Source: Amanita rubescens
Lineage: Eukaryota; Basidiomycota; Agaricomycetes; Agaricales; Amanitaceae
Assembly: GCA_015039365.1 (NCBI GenBank)
Contig: WION01000041.1
Span: 219,231 to 283,230, forward strand
DNA: 64,000 nt
Direction of reading: 5' to 3'
Position numbers and translations under genes: made by a program. The notes under the pieces were generated by a model. It searched no databases and had not been told where the DNA came from. It worked only from the letters and a program-made list of their open reading frames with translations. Below, one piece after another: positions 35,005-46,414 of this stretch. How positions within the stretch are numbered: the first letter of the stretch is position 1; each line of letters opens with the position of its first letter.

Positions 35005-36074
35005 TACCCTTCAGAGCCATTTTTTGTTGCTAGCGCTACTCCACATCATCACACTTTGTCAATTTCAGAAGATCTCAATTTGTGACTTTATCGCATTCCG
35101 TTGTGTGGTTTCCCTGTTGTTGGCCGCCGCTTGCCTGCTGCTGGAACCTGCTCCCTCCCCCCGCTGGTTATCCTAATCCTATCTCCCTGCCTATCCTCTA
35201 CCCTCGTTTCCTTTGTTCTGATGTCAGATCCGGATTCAATAGGGCTCGCAGGCCTTTCGCCCACGTCTCATTTCTCTTTCCCTGCCACCCGCCGTTAGAG
35301 CTGCTCGGTTGCGTCACAGCAGCTTCCGGATCTTTTCGCGCCCCACTTGCTGCTCCCTCTATCAGGTCTGATCTAAGGAAGATAAGCTGCCCTTCAGTCA
35401 TCTCCCCTCCTTAGTCTGATGTGCTGTTGAAAGGTCAAAAGGCTGACCTGCTTGGTGCCTCCTCACAGCTTGCCTTGTTGACCCCCAGTGTTTCGGGCTG
35501 GGTGTCCCTCCCGGGGCTTTGCCCATCCATTTTGACTCAAGGATCCACTCAAGCAAGCACCTATACCCTTTCCCCTTGTGAATGATCCTTTCCCCAAAAC
35601 ATTCTGAGCATGAAACATGTAGATAATGATGAAACCTGTTACTTGATAACTGTATGCTTCCTGTAATATCTCTAATTAGGATGTTCTGATGGTGTTCTTT
35701 GAGCAAGAATACCCTCCATTTCTCAATTAATATTAAATCACTACTTTAAATCTGAGAAAGTGGAGTAATTACCATCTGAGAAACTGCCAGATGTAGAGCA
35801 AGAGCAACTAACACAGTATTTACAGTATTTTCATGATCACATTCTAACTTTATCCTAGTACATGGCAAATCTGGGGTTCCTGAAGAACATCATATCATCA
35901 TGGAAAGCAATACAGAAAAAAGGAAACATCTGAGGCCAGAGCAAGAAGGGAATATACAGAACAAAAGTACATCAATGAAGCCAAGGTAAATGAAGCCAAG
36001 GTAAATTGTGGAACTTACTCTGACCCTTTTTACAATCAAAGCCAAAAAATACAGTACTGAAAGGATACCATAGG
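35005..36074. other. left flank of NACHT-ankyrin copy A
   Basis: GC-rich non-coding sequence gives way near 35430 to AT-rich sequence that continues into the NACHT-ankyrin gene, suggesting the boundary of a transferred or inserted segment. No terminal repeats were recognised and no gene is seen. Confidence 0.4.
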
Positions 36075-39000
36075 TTACTCATAGTGCCTCCTCATATATG
36101 CTTGCAGATCATGGCAGGCTTCCTTGATAATTTCGAGGTTCACTTGTGGATAGAAAAATCTGTGTTGTTTTATCAGCCTTCCATACAGTAATAATTCACC
36201 ACAAAGATATGTATTTGCATACCTTCCATCATAAACATTCACATATGCACCATTAGCCAAGAGCAGCTTTGCAATTTCTGCATGACCTTCAAATAAGGCA
36301 GCTATCAATGCATCTCCATAAAACCCACCCTGTGCATTTACATCTGCACCCTTGTACAGGAGAAGGTTCACAATTTCAGAATAGCCCTCACTTGCTGCAG
36401 CTTGCAGTGCACTGCCATATCTTCCACCATGTGCATTCACATCTGCTCCATTATCCAACAGAAGCTTGGCAATTGTAATAAAACCTTCATATGATGCAGC
36501 CTGCAATGCATTACCATATGGTTCAACTTGTGCATTTGCATCTGCTCCATTAATCAAGAGAATCTGTACAATGTCAACATGACCTCTGGATGATGCAGCA
36601 CATAATGCATTGCCATATATTCCATCTTGTATATTTACATCCACTCCACAGATTAAGAGATGCTTGACAATATCATTATGACCCTGGAGTGATGCAGCAC
36701 ACAATGCATTACTACCCAACACATTTATGTCTACACCTCTGTCCAAGAGAAGCTTGACAATTTCCACCCAACCTTGGAATGATGCAGCTTGCAATGAATC
36801 CCCATATCTGTCACATTGTGCATTGACATTTGCTCCATCATCCAACAGAATTTTGACAATCTCAGCATGACCTTCATATGATGCAGCCTGCAAAGCAGTG
36901 CCATATTCACCACCTTGAGCATTTACATCTGCTCCCTTGTTCAGAAGGAGCTTGATAATTTCAATGTGGCCCTCAGCTGATCCAGCCTGCAATGCATTGC
37001 CATATCTTCCACCCTGTGCATTGACATCTGCTCCATTATCCAAGAGAAGTTTGGCAATTTTAATATCACACTCAGATGATGCTGCATACAATGCATTGCC
37101 ATATCTTCCCCCATTTGCATTCACATTAGCTCCATTATCCAAGAGAAGCTTGGCAATGTCAACATGGCCTTCACATGTGGCAGCCTGCAATGCATTGATA
37201 TATTTTTTACCACATGCATTAACATCTGCTCCATGGAGTAACAGTAGCTTTACAACTTCAATGAAACCTTCACATGATGCTGCACACAATGCATGACCAT
37301 ATTCTCCACCTTGTGCATTTGCATCTGCTTTGCTGTTAAGAAGAAGCTCAACAATTTCAAGATGACCCTGAAATGATGCAACTTGCAGTGCATTGCCATA
37401 TGGTCCAACCTGTACATTTGGGTCTGCTCCATTATCCAAGAGAAGTTTGAAAATTTGAGTGTGACACTTGAATGCAGCAGCACACAATGCACATCCAAAT
37501 TCTCCACCCTGTGCATTTACATTTGCTCCCTTGTCCAGGAGCAGCTTGATAATTTCAGCATGACCCCAATATGATACAGCTTGTAATACATTGCCATACT
37601 TTCCACCCTGTGCATTTGCATCTGTTCCTTTGTCCAGGAGCAGCTTGACAATTTCAGCATGACCCCGATATGATGCAACTTGTAATGCATTGCCATAGTA
37701 TCCACCCTGTGCATTTGCATCTGTTCCCTTGTCCAGGAGCAGCTTGACAATTTCAGCATGACCCTGATATGATGCAGCTTGTAATGCATTGCCATACTTT
37801 CCACCCTGTGCATTTGCATCTATTCCCTTGTCCAGGAGCAGCTTGACAATTTCAGCATGACCCCGATATGATGCAACTTGTAATGCATTGCCATACTTTC
37901 CACCCTGTGCATTTGCATCTGTTCCCTTGTCCAGGAGCAGCTTGACAATTTCAGCATGACCCCGATATGATGCAACTTGTAATGCATTGCCATACTCTCC
38001 ATCCTGTGCATTTGCATCTGTTCCCTTGTCCAGGAGCAGCTTGACAATTTCAGCATGACCCCCATACGATGCAGCTTGTAATGCATTGCCATACTCTCCA
38101 CCCTGTGCATTTGCATCTGTTCCCTTGTCCAGGAGCACCTTGACAATTTCAGCATGACCCTGATATGATGCAGCTTGTAACGCATTGCCATACTCTCCAC
38201 CCTGTGCATTTGCATCTGTTCCCTTGTCCAGGAGCAGCTTGACAATTTCAGCATGACCCCGATATGATGCAACTTGTAACGCATTGCCATACTCTCCACC
38301 CTGTGCATTTGCATCTGTTCCCTTGTCCAGGAGCAGCTTGACAATTTCAGCATGACCCCCATATGATGCAGCTTGTAATGCATTGCCATAGTATCCACCC
38401 TGTGCATTTGCATCTGTTCCCTTGTCCAGGAGCAGCTTGACAATTCAGCATGACCCCCATATGATGCAGCCTGTAATGCATTGCCATAGTATCCACCCTG
38501 TGCATTTGCATCTGTTCCCTTGTCCAGGAGCAGCTTGACAATTTCAGCATGACCCCCATATGATGCAGCCTGTAATGCATTGCCATAATGTCCACCCTGT
38601 GCATTTACAACTTGTAATGCATAGCCATACTTTCCACCCTGTGCATTTGCATCTGTCCCTTGTCCAGGAGCAGCTTGACAATTTCAGCATCGACCCCGAT
38701 ATGATGCAACTTGTAATGCATTGCCATACTCTCCATCCTGTGCATTTGCATCTGTTCCCTTGTCCAGGAGCAGCTTGACAATTTTCAGCCATGACCCCCA
38801 TACGATGCAGCTTGTAATGCATTGCCATACTCTCCAACCTGTGCATTTGCATCTGTTCCCTTGTCAGGAGCACCTTGACAATTTTCAGCATGACCCTGAT
38901 ATGATGCAGCTTGTAACGCATTGCCATACTCTCCCACCCTGTGCATTTGCATCTGTTCCCTTGTCAGGAGCAGCTTGACAATTTCAGCATGACCCCGATA

Positions 39001-41285
39001 TGATGCAACTTGTAACGCATTGCCATACTCTCCACCCTGTGCATTTGCATCTGTTCCCTTGTCCAGGAGCAGCTTGACAATTTCAGCATGACCCCCATAT
39101 GATGCAGCTTGTAATGCATTGCCATAGTATCCACCCTGTGCATTTGCATCTGTTCCCTTGTCCAGGAGCAGCTTGACAATTTCAGCATGACCCCCATATG
39201 ATGCAGCCTGTAATGCATTGCCATAGTATCCACCCTGTGCATTTGCATCTGTTCCCTTGTCCAGGAGCAGCTTGACAATTTCAGCATGACCCCCATATGA
39301 TGCAGCCTGTAATGCATTGCCATAATGTCCACCCTGTGCATTTACATCTGCTCCCTTGGCCAGGAGAAGCTTGACAATTTCACCATTACCCACACATGAT
39401 GCAGCCTGTAACATATTGCCATAGAGTCCACCCTGTGCATTTACATCCACCCTGTCCTCCATCAAAGGTTTCTTGATTACAGTATGATGTTCAGATGGTG
39501 ATGCCTGCAATTCATTGGCATATGTCCTATCATCTGTCACATCCATATTTGCCCTATCATCAAGGAAGAGCTTGATGGTTCTAATATATCCACCAATTGC
39601 TGCAAGCTGGCAAGCTGCATTGTAAGTGTCTGACCATTGGTTGTTTGTGATGAAGGTTTTGACAATTTCTTCCATTCCAAAAAGTGCAGCATAATGGCAT
39701 GGTGTTACATTACCATAGTGTCTCATTATCCAAGCTCCATGATGCATCTTTTTCCATCTCTGAAAAGCACCATCTTCACACTGGAAAAATATTTTTGTAA
39801 TGTCCTGCAAGGATTGATCTTTGCTGCTAAGTTCATAATGCTTTGGCCAGTGCTGGGCTGAATAATCCAGGAGTGATAATTCTCTTTTATAAGCCTGCCG
39901 CATCCCATATTGCATAAGATATCTCAAGCAGCAATGAGCAATGGAGGCATGGGTTGAAGTTATATCAGGTGACCCAATTTTTGTTGGTTTGTTAAGGAAG
40001 TATTCTTTCACAGATGCATGAGCTAGTTGAACTGTATCATCAGCTGCCTTTATTACAAGGCTAGAACACAACTGTATCACATCATCTTGATGTGCTAGGG
40101 CCAAGCCAGAGTCAAAATTGCCACTGGATGCATCAAATGTCACAACAATACATAGATCCTCTGGTAACAAAGGTACCCATTCCCAAAACCAACCACTGTA
40201 GAATAACTTTTGCAGAAGGCATCTCTCTTTCTTCAATCCTTTCAAGTATTTGATCATATGTGGTCTCTAGATCCTTTGGAAGACTTTTCAATGTTTCCAT
40301 GAGTACCTTTTGGTTTGGACAGTGCTTCAATTCTTCAACTTGGCATGTAACCCAACGAAACCTTGAGTCAATATTTCAATTGCTTTGTGATAATAATCAT
40401 ATATGACAATACATACATTCCATTTGCCCCTCTAATCAGTGCATTCTTTACATCCTGTTGGATGGTGTGACCCCATCTCCTCAACCTATGATCCTTACCA
40501 ACTGCTGTATGGATATAGGAAAGGATGTCATGAGCAACTAATTCTGCAGACAGATATATTTCTCCTGAGGTACATTCTCCCATTGTGGTAACAATATGTT
40601 GCTCTCTCCTGCTGCTCACCAAAAGGTGAAAATTGGGTAACTGCCAGTCATAGATGACTTTGATCACTTGATCAAATAATTGGTAATAATCATCACATTC
40701 ATCAAGGGCATCAATGATTATATAGGCTTGCTTGAAGCATTGCAGAAGTTTCATAAGCAATTGGAGGAGTTCATCCTCTGTTGGGTGGTACAGCTTGCCA
40801 TGTGTGTTATATAAGCTTGCCAAGGGCAAGTAATTATCAGATTGAGCTGTAAGACCCAAAACTAGAGATGAAAGAAGACTTTTGGAAGTTTGCTTTGCCT
40901 TGTCATTAAGGTCAAAATAGAAAAAGGCCAAACCAGTTCCAGGCTGATTCTGAACAATGGCTTTGATGTTCTCAATGATAGTAGAACTAAGACCACATTT
41001 TCTCCTTCAACCAACATCAAAAAGAACCAGCAGGCAGGATACCCACCAAATGAGTGTCTTTCCACAACCAGCTAGAAATCATTGAGTCACTCAGACCAAT
41101 AATAAAACTTTGGAGATATCACTAACATATGCCATTGATCCACAAGAAAGAGTTAGACTCTTTCTTCCAGGTAACATATCTATCATCCTCAAGAAGCCAC
41201 TGACCAGTGTCTTTATGGTGTTTCTTCCTAGCATTGTAATGATTGATTGATGGGTCAGGTGGAGTCAACCATTTTCTGAATTTGT
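36075..41285 (-). pseudogene. NACHT-ankyrin STAND NTPase, copy A (frame interrupted)
   Basis: Order on the minus strand: an exon with RKWLTPPDPSINHYNAR-type pre-NACHT sequence (from 41285), a 25-nt microexon (41071-41047) with the Walker A GCGKT, then the NACHT exon (40986-40417). That exon carries FFYFDLNDKAKQTSKSLLSS, IIIDALDECDDY (Walker B), LLVSSR and DVKNALIRGANGM. Next is the winged-helix-like part (KDLETTYDQILERIEE) and about 30 ankyrin units of 33 residues, consensus YGNALQAAS..GHAEIVKLLLDKG.DANAQGG. STAND proteins act as ATP-driven switches that oligomerise on ligand binding; repeats are the sensor. One extra base near 40175 and about nine one-base indels at 38440-38970 break the frame. 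These could be true decay or assembly error in the repeats. No 5' start codon was identified. AT-rich compared with neighbours. Confidence 0.75.
37500..39400 (-). repeat. 99-bp tandem repeats coding for ankyrin units
   Basis: About nineteen consecutive 99-bp units share long identical stretches such as CTTGTCCAGGAGCAGCTTGA and CAATTTCAGCATGACC (plus strand). Units differ mainly in the YQG/YGG/YRG and EYG/YYG/KYG positions. One unit near 38610 is shortened by an internal deletion. Divergence is far lower here than in the C-terminal units (36075-37500), which indicates recent expansion or homogenisation. Confidence 0.9.
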
Positions 41286-42429
41286 CTGCAGTGAGAGTAT
41301 CAGGTATAATGAAGGATTATTTAATTTTTACAAACCAAGGAGCTCCTCTTGATTCACTATATGACACTATAAGATTTGAAGTTCAACATTGGGATCACAT
41401 ACTATTTATGATCTGGTTGTGCGTCTAAATGACATCAAAATTTAGTGCATTACTAATGACCGGCAAACACACATAGTTGCCATGGACCTCAGTGAACGCA
41501 TTGTCTTTGAGAACATTCATTTTGGCGATGTGATTGATAGTGACCTGTAGGAGATCAAGAGGTGCAGAAGATTATGTCACTCAGTCACAAGTTACATTTT
41601 CACTGTCTCCTGCGAACGACGATTGGGCGGGCCTATAATCTGGACCAAAACTCGTGACTCCGTATTCTGCAGGCATTTGGTAGTCAGGTTGAAAAGACTC
41701 ACCAAGATGCAAAGATCAGAGCAGGGGTGCAAGTAAACACATTCATCGATACGGCGAACGTTGAACATGCATCTCTGACAACGGACATGTCTAGTTCTTG
41801 ATCGTCTTATTCATCTCCTTTAGCAATCAGCCTCGCGATCCCCAAATGTCTAGACGTACACCGCCATATCCTCTTCCCTCGAAGTCTCTTTCTCCTTGCC
41901 ACTTTTGCAATTTCGTCTCCATGATCATAACATGCTCAGAATTCCCGTTCAACTTTTCTCCCCACATGGGACCCACTCCTAAAGAACGCCAACGCACCAA
42001 ACCCGATCGTGCCACGAATACTCTGGCGGCTACACCGGCCATACCGTCGCTTGAATACCAGCGCATTGCTCGTGACGAGCCATCTGTATCTAGACAACAA
42101 GCAACTAGTCTGAATATCTGCTTATGTGGGCCATGGAGTGCTTGTGTCTGTGCCCGTTGCAGAGGCTGCCAGCAAGGAAAACTGGGTGGGTGGTGATATC
42201 AAATTCGGGAAGTCGATGAGTAACGTGTAGATCGCAGTCAGGCGCATCACCGGATGGGTGGTCATCGATGATTTATTCGATCCTCGTATTTGCTGTAACT
42301 TATATATATTCATCTCGTGTATATGAACATAAGAGACACATAATTGACACCCAAAAATAAATAAATCTACAAAACGACGGTAGATGAGAGCCTTTAGCAC
42401 GAAGAGAAAAAGAGCAGAAAAGCGGGTTG
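41286..42429. repeat. 5' flank of copy A, duplicated at 49614-50720
   Basis: Blocks such as CTCGTGACTCCGTATTCTGC (41650 and 50010), AACATGCTCAG.ATTCCCGTT (41930 and 50291) and CATCTCGTGTATATGAACAT (42313 and 50684) occur in the same order and spacing upstream of both NACHT-ankyrin genes. Any 5' exon and promoter of the gene should be here. No frame was convincing. Confidence 0.75.
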
Positions 42430-42720
42430 CTTCATACTTTTTTCTTTACTACTCGCCGCGACCTTCGACTTCTTACTGGGCGTCAGATACCCTCATGCTC
42501 TTGGGTACGAGAACGGTATAACCAGGCGTGAACCCTCCTCCCGTAGTAGCGGGCATGAGAAAGGTCGGCGAGCGGGTAGTACCACTTCCGAAAGTTTAAA
42601 GCGAAGAGGTGGGAAGTTCTTCCTGCGTATCCGGTGTAAGCAAACGCGGTTTGAGGCAGGATGGAGTGGCAGCAGCTCAGTCAGCAACAGTGACTCGGAG
42701 GAAACCGGATCGATCATGTA
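42430..42720 (-). pseudogene. fragment of the bZIP gene with internal deletion
   Basis: 42488-42690 aligns with 55680-55890 of the bZIP gene (shared GCGGGTAGTACC, TTCTGCGTAT.CGGTGTAAGCA and the ACGGTATAA/ACTGTATGAACGGG.GTGA context). 42430-42487 aligns with its 3' end near 54710-54780 (TTCATACTTTTT, GACTTCTT.CT...CGTCAGA). The 900 bp between are missing and the frame is broken, so this is a decayed partial duplicate. Confidence 0.65.
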
Positions 42721-43099
42721 CAGTACCCGATAGTTCCCGCTCAGCCCTGCGTCCTCCGCCTACTCAAAAGGACGTCTACTGCAAAATGGCTTTACAAGCT
42801 CATCCAAAGTGACAAACCGGCTCACACACGCCAATGAAGCGATGTCACAGACGCTGTCAGACAGCGCGCACCTGGCACCACCTAGGGTTTCGACAAATGG
42901 TTCCATTGCACTATCATGATAATTAAATCCTACCAACTACCCTCCGCCTTTCTTTTCCAGGTCCAGATACTCGATAGCAACGCGCGGTGCTCGCGGCTTG
43001 GACGGAACTGTTGACCAACTAGTCCCGCTGGCATTCGGCTACCCCACTTTAGGCTCAATTTACCCCTGCACGACAATCTGAATTTATCGTGGACGTGAA
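42721..43099. repeat. block shared with 50700-50950
   Basis: Shared sequence includes TTCGACAAATGGTTCCA, TTTTCCAG.TTCAGATAC, GGAACTGTTGACCA and ATAATCTGAATTTATCG. In the copy at 50.7 kb this block directly follows the 5' flank block, whereas here the bZIP fragment lies between the two. Confidence 0.7.
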
Positions 43100-43545
43100 A
43101 TCCAATATATATGCTGCCAACATTGATCTTGTGAGTTATGATTCTATTTCCCTCGCTGAAAACGATCTAACGACTTACCAGATGTCAGCCGGTGCTCATC
43201 GGACATCCTGCTCCCTGCACCCATACACTCAAATCCGTTCATCCAGACACAACTTCCTGTGGTGGAACCCCTCTTCCACACTCGTCTCTTCCGCGACCAC
43301 TGCCAATGCGTCGCTCACGGTCCTCTGTGTCCCAACCCCACATCTCCCTCAATTCGCTGTGGCACCCTAATCTCAGCATTGGCCCCGCAAGCTTCATCGC
43401 CGGAGTTTAGACTCGATCCACGCCCCACAAACCTCTCATCGGACGAAAAAGATAGATTTTACGCTCTGGAGATGCAACCAGCGTGCCCTCAACTTTCCCT
43501 CAACTCAGCCATTACTGACATGCCCTTTGCCCTATCCCATTGAAC
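43100..43545 (+). pseudogene. fragment of the CAP10/GT90-like glycosyltransferase gene
   Basis: Corresponds to about 58050-58440 of the gene at 57402. The intron end CTCGCTGAAAACGATCTAAC is followed by ACCAGATGTCA, and the exon encodes segments like PLFHTRLFRDHCQC and HGPLCPNP in shifting frames. Together with the bZIP fragment it repeats the divergent bZIP-glycosyltransferase arrangement of 54.7-59.3 kb in miniature. Confidence 0.65.
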
Positions 43546-43699
43546 GCGAGTCTCGACCACATGATTCCGCCGGTCTCGTCATGAAGTAATTCATTGACGA
43601 TTCACGTGGGTAGATTTGTCTAGCCATCTCAACCCGCTCATCACGAGCGGGCGCTGATGTTCAACTTGCTGTATTGGCTCCAGGGAAACCGTTACTGCC

Positions 43700-44393
43700 T
43701 TTGGAAAATTGATCTTGGAGATCGCCGGCTTTGTCTGGGAAAAGGATACAAATGCCTAGCAGTCATCGTAAGTATCGTTCTTTATCCAGTCTCAAGGATG
43801 GTTTACGAACACGCGTTCAATTGTAACAGTGTACCTTCATCGCGGGCGTGCAAGCACAGATCATCACCATTTCTTACAACCAGATCGACCTCGCATCCCA
43901 AATCGTCAACGCATTATTCTTTGCAGGGCTTTTTGCAGATATCGGCGCAGTAAGTGCCGCCTCTGGGAGGTGGTACGAGATGATGATGCCAGATGAGGCG
44001 CACCACGTTTACGATTGGTTCCACACATCTGAAAGCTCGACAACCACGATCGCCGAAGAGGAGGAAGAAGAGAAATAATAACGAGGAGTGGAGTTTCTCC
44101 AAAGGACGAACAGTGCCGAGAATGGATCGACGAGTCTGCCCACGGCCGAGTCTTCGTATATCATTGAGCGATGGCTCCGCATTTCGCTCAAGGCAGGTCC
44201 TTACATCGCTATCTTGGGATTGTCGTTGTTGGCAGCAGGTGTAATGCTTTGGGTGTGGACGCACCAAACGCTTGTCGTGCAAGTGTTGTGCACGGTTCTG
44301 TGTTCGTCGTTGGCAGTTCTCCTCCCGCCGTTCCTAGTGCCGCATGATAGGATAAGGGCTTTGACGTTTGTTAAGCTGAGGAGATTTTCCGGG
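43700..44393 (+). pseudogene. membrane protein copy 2, truncated and nonsense-broken
   Basis: Nearly identical to exons 3-4 of the gene at 33195-34276, including the junction AVI|CTFIAGVQAQIIT. It differs by a 6-bp deletion after DIGA, an internal deletion in the Ser-rich loop, loss of the 5' exons, and two in-frame TAA codons at 44076-44081, where copy 1 has GAA and AAA. The last two membrane helices remain open in frame downstream. The nonsense codons make a full product impossible unless read from an internal start. Confidence 0.8.
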
Positions 44394-44676
44394 TGATGGA
44401 TATTACATTCTTTTCTGTAGCATACATTGATAAAGGACATTTGCGTAATTCAATGTCGAGTAGTGTAACGCATGCCGGTCTCATGCCGTAAATATTTACA
44501 TCGCCGCGAACTGTGTTTTTCTCGGCCCGCCGTCGGCGGCCTTCAGAGCCGTTTCACAGACTTACTACACTCCAAGATCATGACCGTCGAGAGTACCGGG
44601 CAAACGTGACGCATCGGACCATCAATGCATCCCCTCGCCACTACCCGCCGCCAAAATCCCATTCTATCCGACTGCC

Positions 44677-45958
44677 ATGCCTCCACCCCAGACCTACCGC
44701 CTCGCCCAAGTTCTCGGCACTGGCGCATATGTGAGCCGTCTTTGCTGGTTGTCTTGATACCCCTACTGATGTCACTATTGCCAACCGCAGGGTCTCGTCT
44801 TCCAAGCCGTAGAAGCAAACTCAGGACGAACAGTTGCGCTTAAGAAATCACGGGTATCGCAGAGAATCAAGCGCCCTATCCTTCAATATGAAAGCAGGAT
44901 ACTTCAGCTTCTACAAGGACATCCGGCAATCCCAGCATTATATGGATATGGTCAACTGCCTCACTTTGAGTGTCTGGCGATGGAGCTCTTGGGCCCGAGC
45001 GTTAAGGACTGCGCTGCTGGGCGTGTGGCTGTGACAACCGTTGTTCGTGTAGTCCTGCAGATGGTGTGTATTGCACTCACAGGCTACAACCTTGTTTACC
45101 TGGATTCTGCCATAGCTTTCCGCCTTGGATCATATACACAGACATGGTTTCGTTCATCGGGATATTAAGCCCGAGAATGTGCTTTCCTCGCCAACAGACC
45201 CATCCCAGGTCTTCCTCATTGATTTTGGTATTGCCCGTCGTATCGAGTTTGGTCCACCAACCAAGTATGATCCGTTGAAGGAGTCAAGGCATATCGTTGG
45301 AACGCTCCATTGGGCAAGTCTCAACTCGCACGATGGCATTGGTGGGTGGTTAACCTCCGTATATATAAGATGCGTGGATTCATTGAAGATTATAGACCTC
45401 AGACCGCGTGATGATCTCGAATCCCTCGCCTATACCGCTTTTTTCCTCTTACGTGGTGACCTCCCTTGGAGAACTTCTGGTCCTCAGAACGAATCAAGGA
45501 AGAATAGCATGCGACGTATTCGTGAGTCGAAAGCAGCAGCGTCTGGTGATAAACTCGGCGTTAGCTTTCCGGCTGAATTCGGGTACTTGCTGGATTATAG
45601 TCGCGGGCTTGAACACGATCAGGTGCCGGACTATGAGGAGTTGAAAAGGCGGTTTACTGATCTGAACGGACGGGAAGGGGGAGGGGACGTTAAAGGTCCT
45701 CTCGATTGGAGTTCCGCCGGAACATCCATTTCCGAGGAGCATAACGGTTCTGTGATTGCCCACAGTGACAGTGGAAGTGACACGGAGAGCGAAGATGGGG
45801 GTGACGAAGAGGAGAAATTCAAAAATAGTTACTTCAACTGGGATATTGCTGATTGGGATATACAGGGTGCACGAGATCGAAGTTTGACGCTCCCGATTGA
45901 ACAGGCAGAGGTGGCGGACAGTAATATACCTAAAATTGTAGAAGTAACGGAGGAGTAA
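44677..45958 (+). CDS. CK1-like serine/threonine protein kinase, four exons
   Basis: Exons are 44677-44730, 44791-45063, 45116-45341 and 45396-45958 (54+273+226+563 nt, 372 codons with stop). Motifs in order are glycine loop VLGTGAYGLVF, the ATP-binding Lys in TVALKK, IHRHGFVHRDIKPENVL (catalytic loop), FLIDFGIARR (DFG) and GTLHWASLNSHDGI. The last two, with DLRPRDDLESLAYTAFFLLR and GDLPW, match casein kinase 1 family features (no APE motif, the DDLES.x.Y segment). All catalytic residues are present, so activity is likely. The C-terminal 90 residues are acidic and Ser-rich (SDSGSDTESEDGGDEEE). It sits inside the duplicated island directly after membrane protein copy 2. Confidence 0.85.
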
Positions 45959-46414
45959 GCCAATACGCAGTTACAATGGACATCTCATACCCGTGTGGGT
46001 ACGTTCCTGCCCCTCGTTTTCGGATTCCGAGCGCCGTTTTGCTAGACTACTTCAAGGACCGCTACATTCTCAGCGGAAATGACGTCGAGCAAGGCCTACC
46101 ATGGGATCCGCATTGTTATTCAATTATAGGCAGAATGGGAATTACAGATCACTTTCTGCAAAAAATTCAAAGCATGTATCAGTCATAGACCATTTCAATG
46201 CCATTCAGACAAAGGGATTATAAGCCCTGATACTGTCTTATATAGGACCAGCAGACTGAAATTCACTGATCACATTTTACAAGAATGCCAACCAGTAGCG
46301 CATCATTACTTGATCATTCTTTACAACTCTTTAAATGGTAGGTAAAGCCTGATAATGTCATATACATGTACACTCTAGCTATCCCAGACCACAGCCAAAA
46401 TCCTGATGTACACC
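45959..46414. other. short coding-like fragment and junction to AT-rich segment
   Basis: 45976-46110 reads MDISYPCGYVPAPRFRIPSA, then VLLDYFKDRYILSGNDVEQG, protein-like but unrecognised and cut off. Near 46110 the base composition changes abruptly to the AT-rich segment carrying NACHT-ankyrin copy B. This looks like an insertion or recombination boundary. Confidence 0.4.

Noticed and set aside
37517..39341. Long minus-strand frames reading repeated MQMHRV...MAMHYKLHH.GVMLKLSSCSW units
   Set aside because: They are the same 99-bp ankyrin repeats read one base off. The repeat length is a multiple of three, so every frame stays open. The ankyrin frame is the meaningful one.
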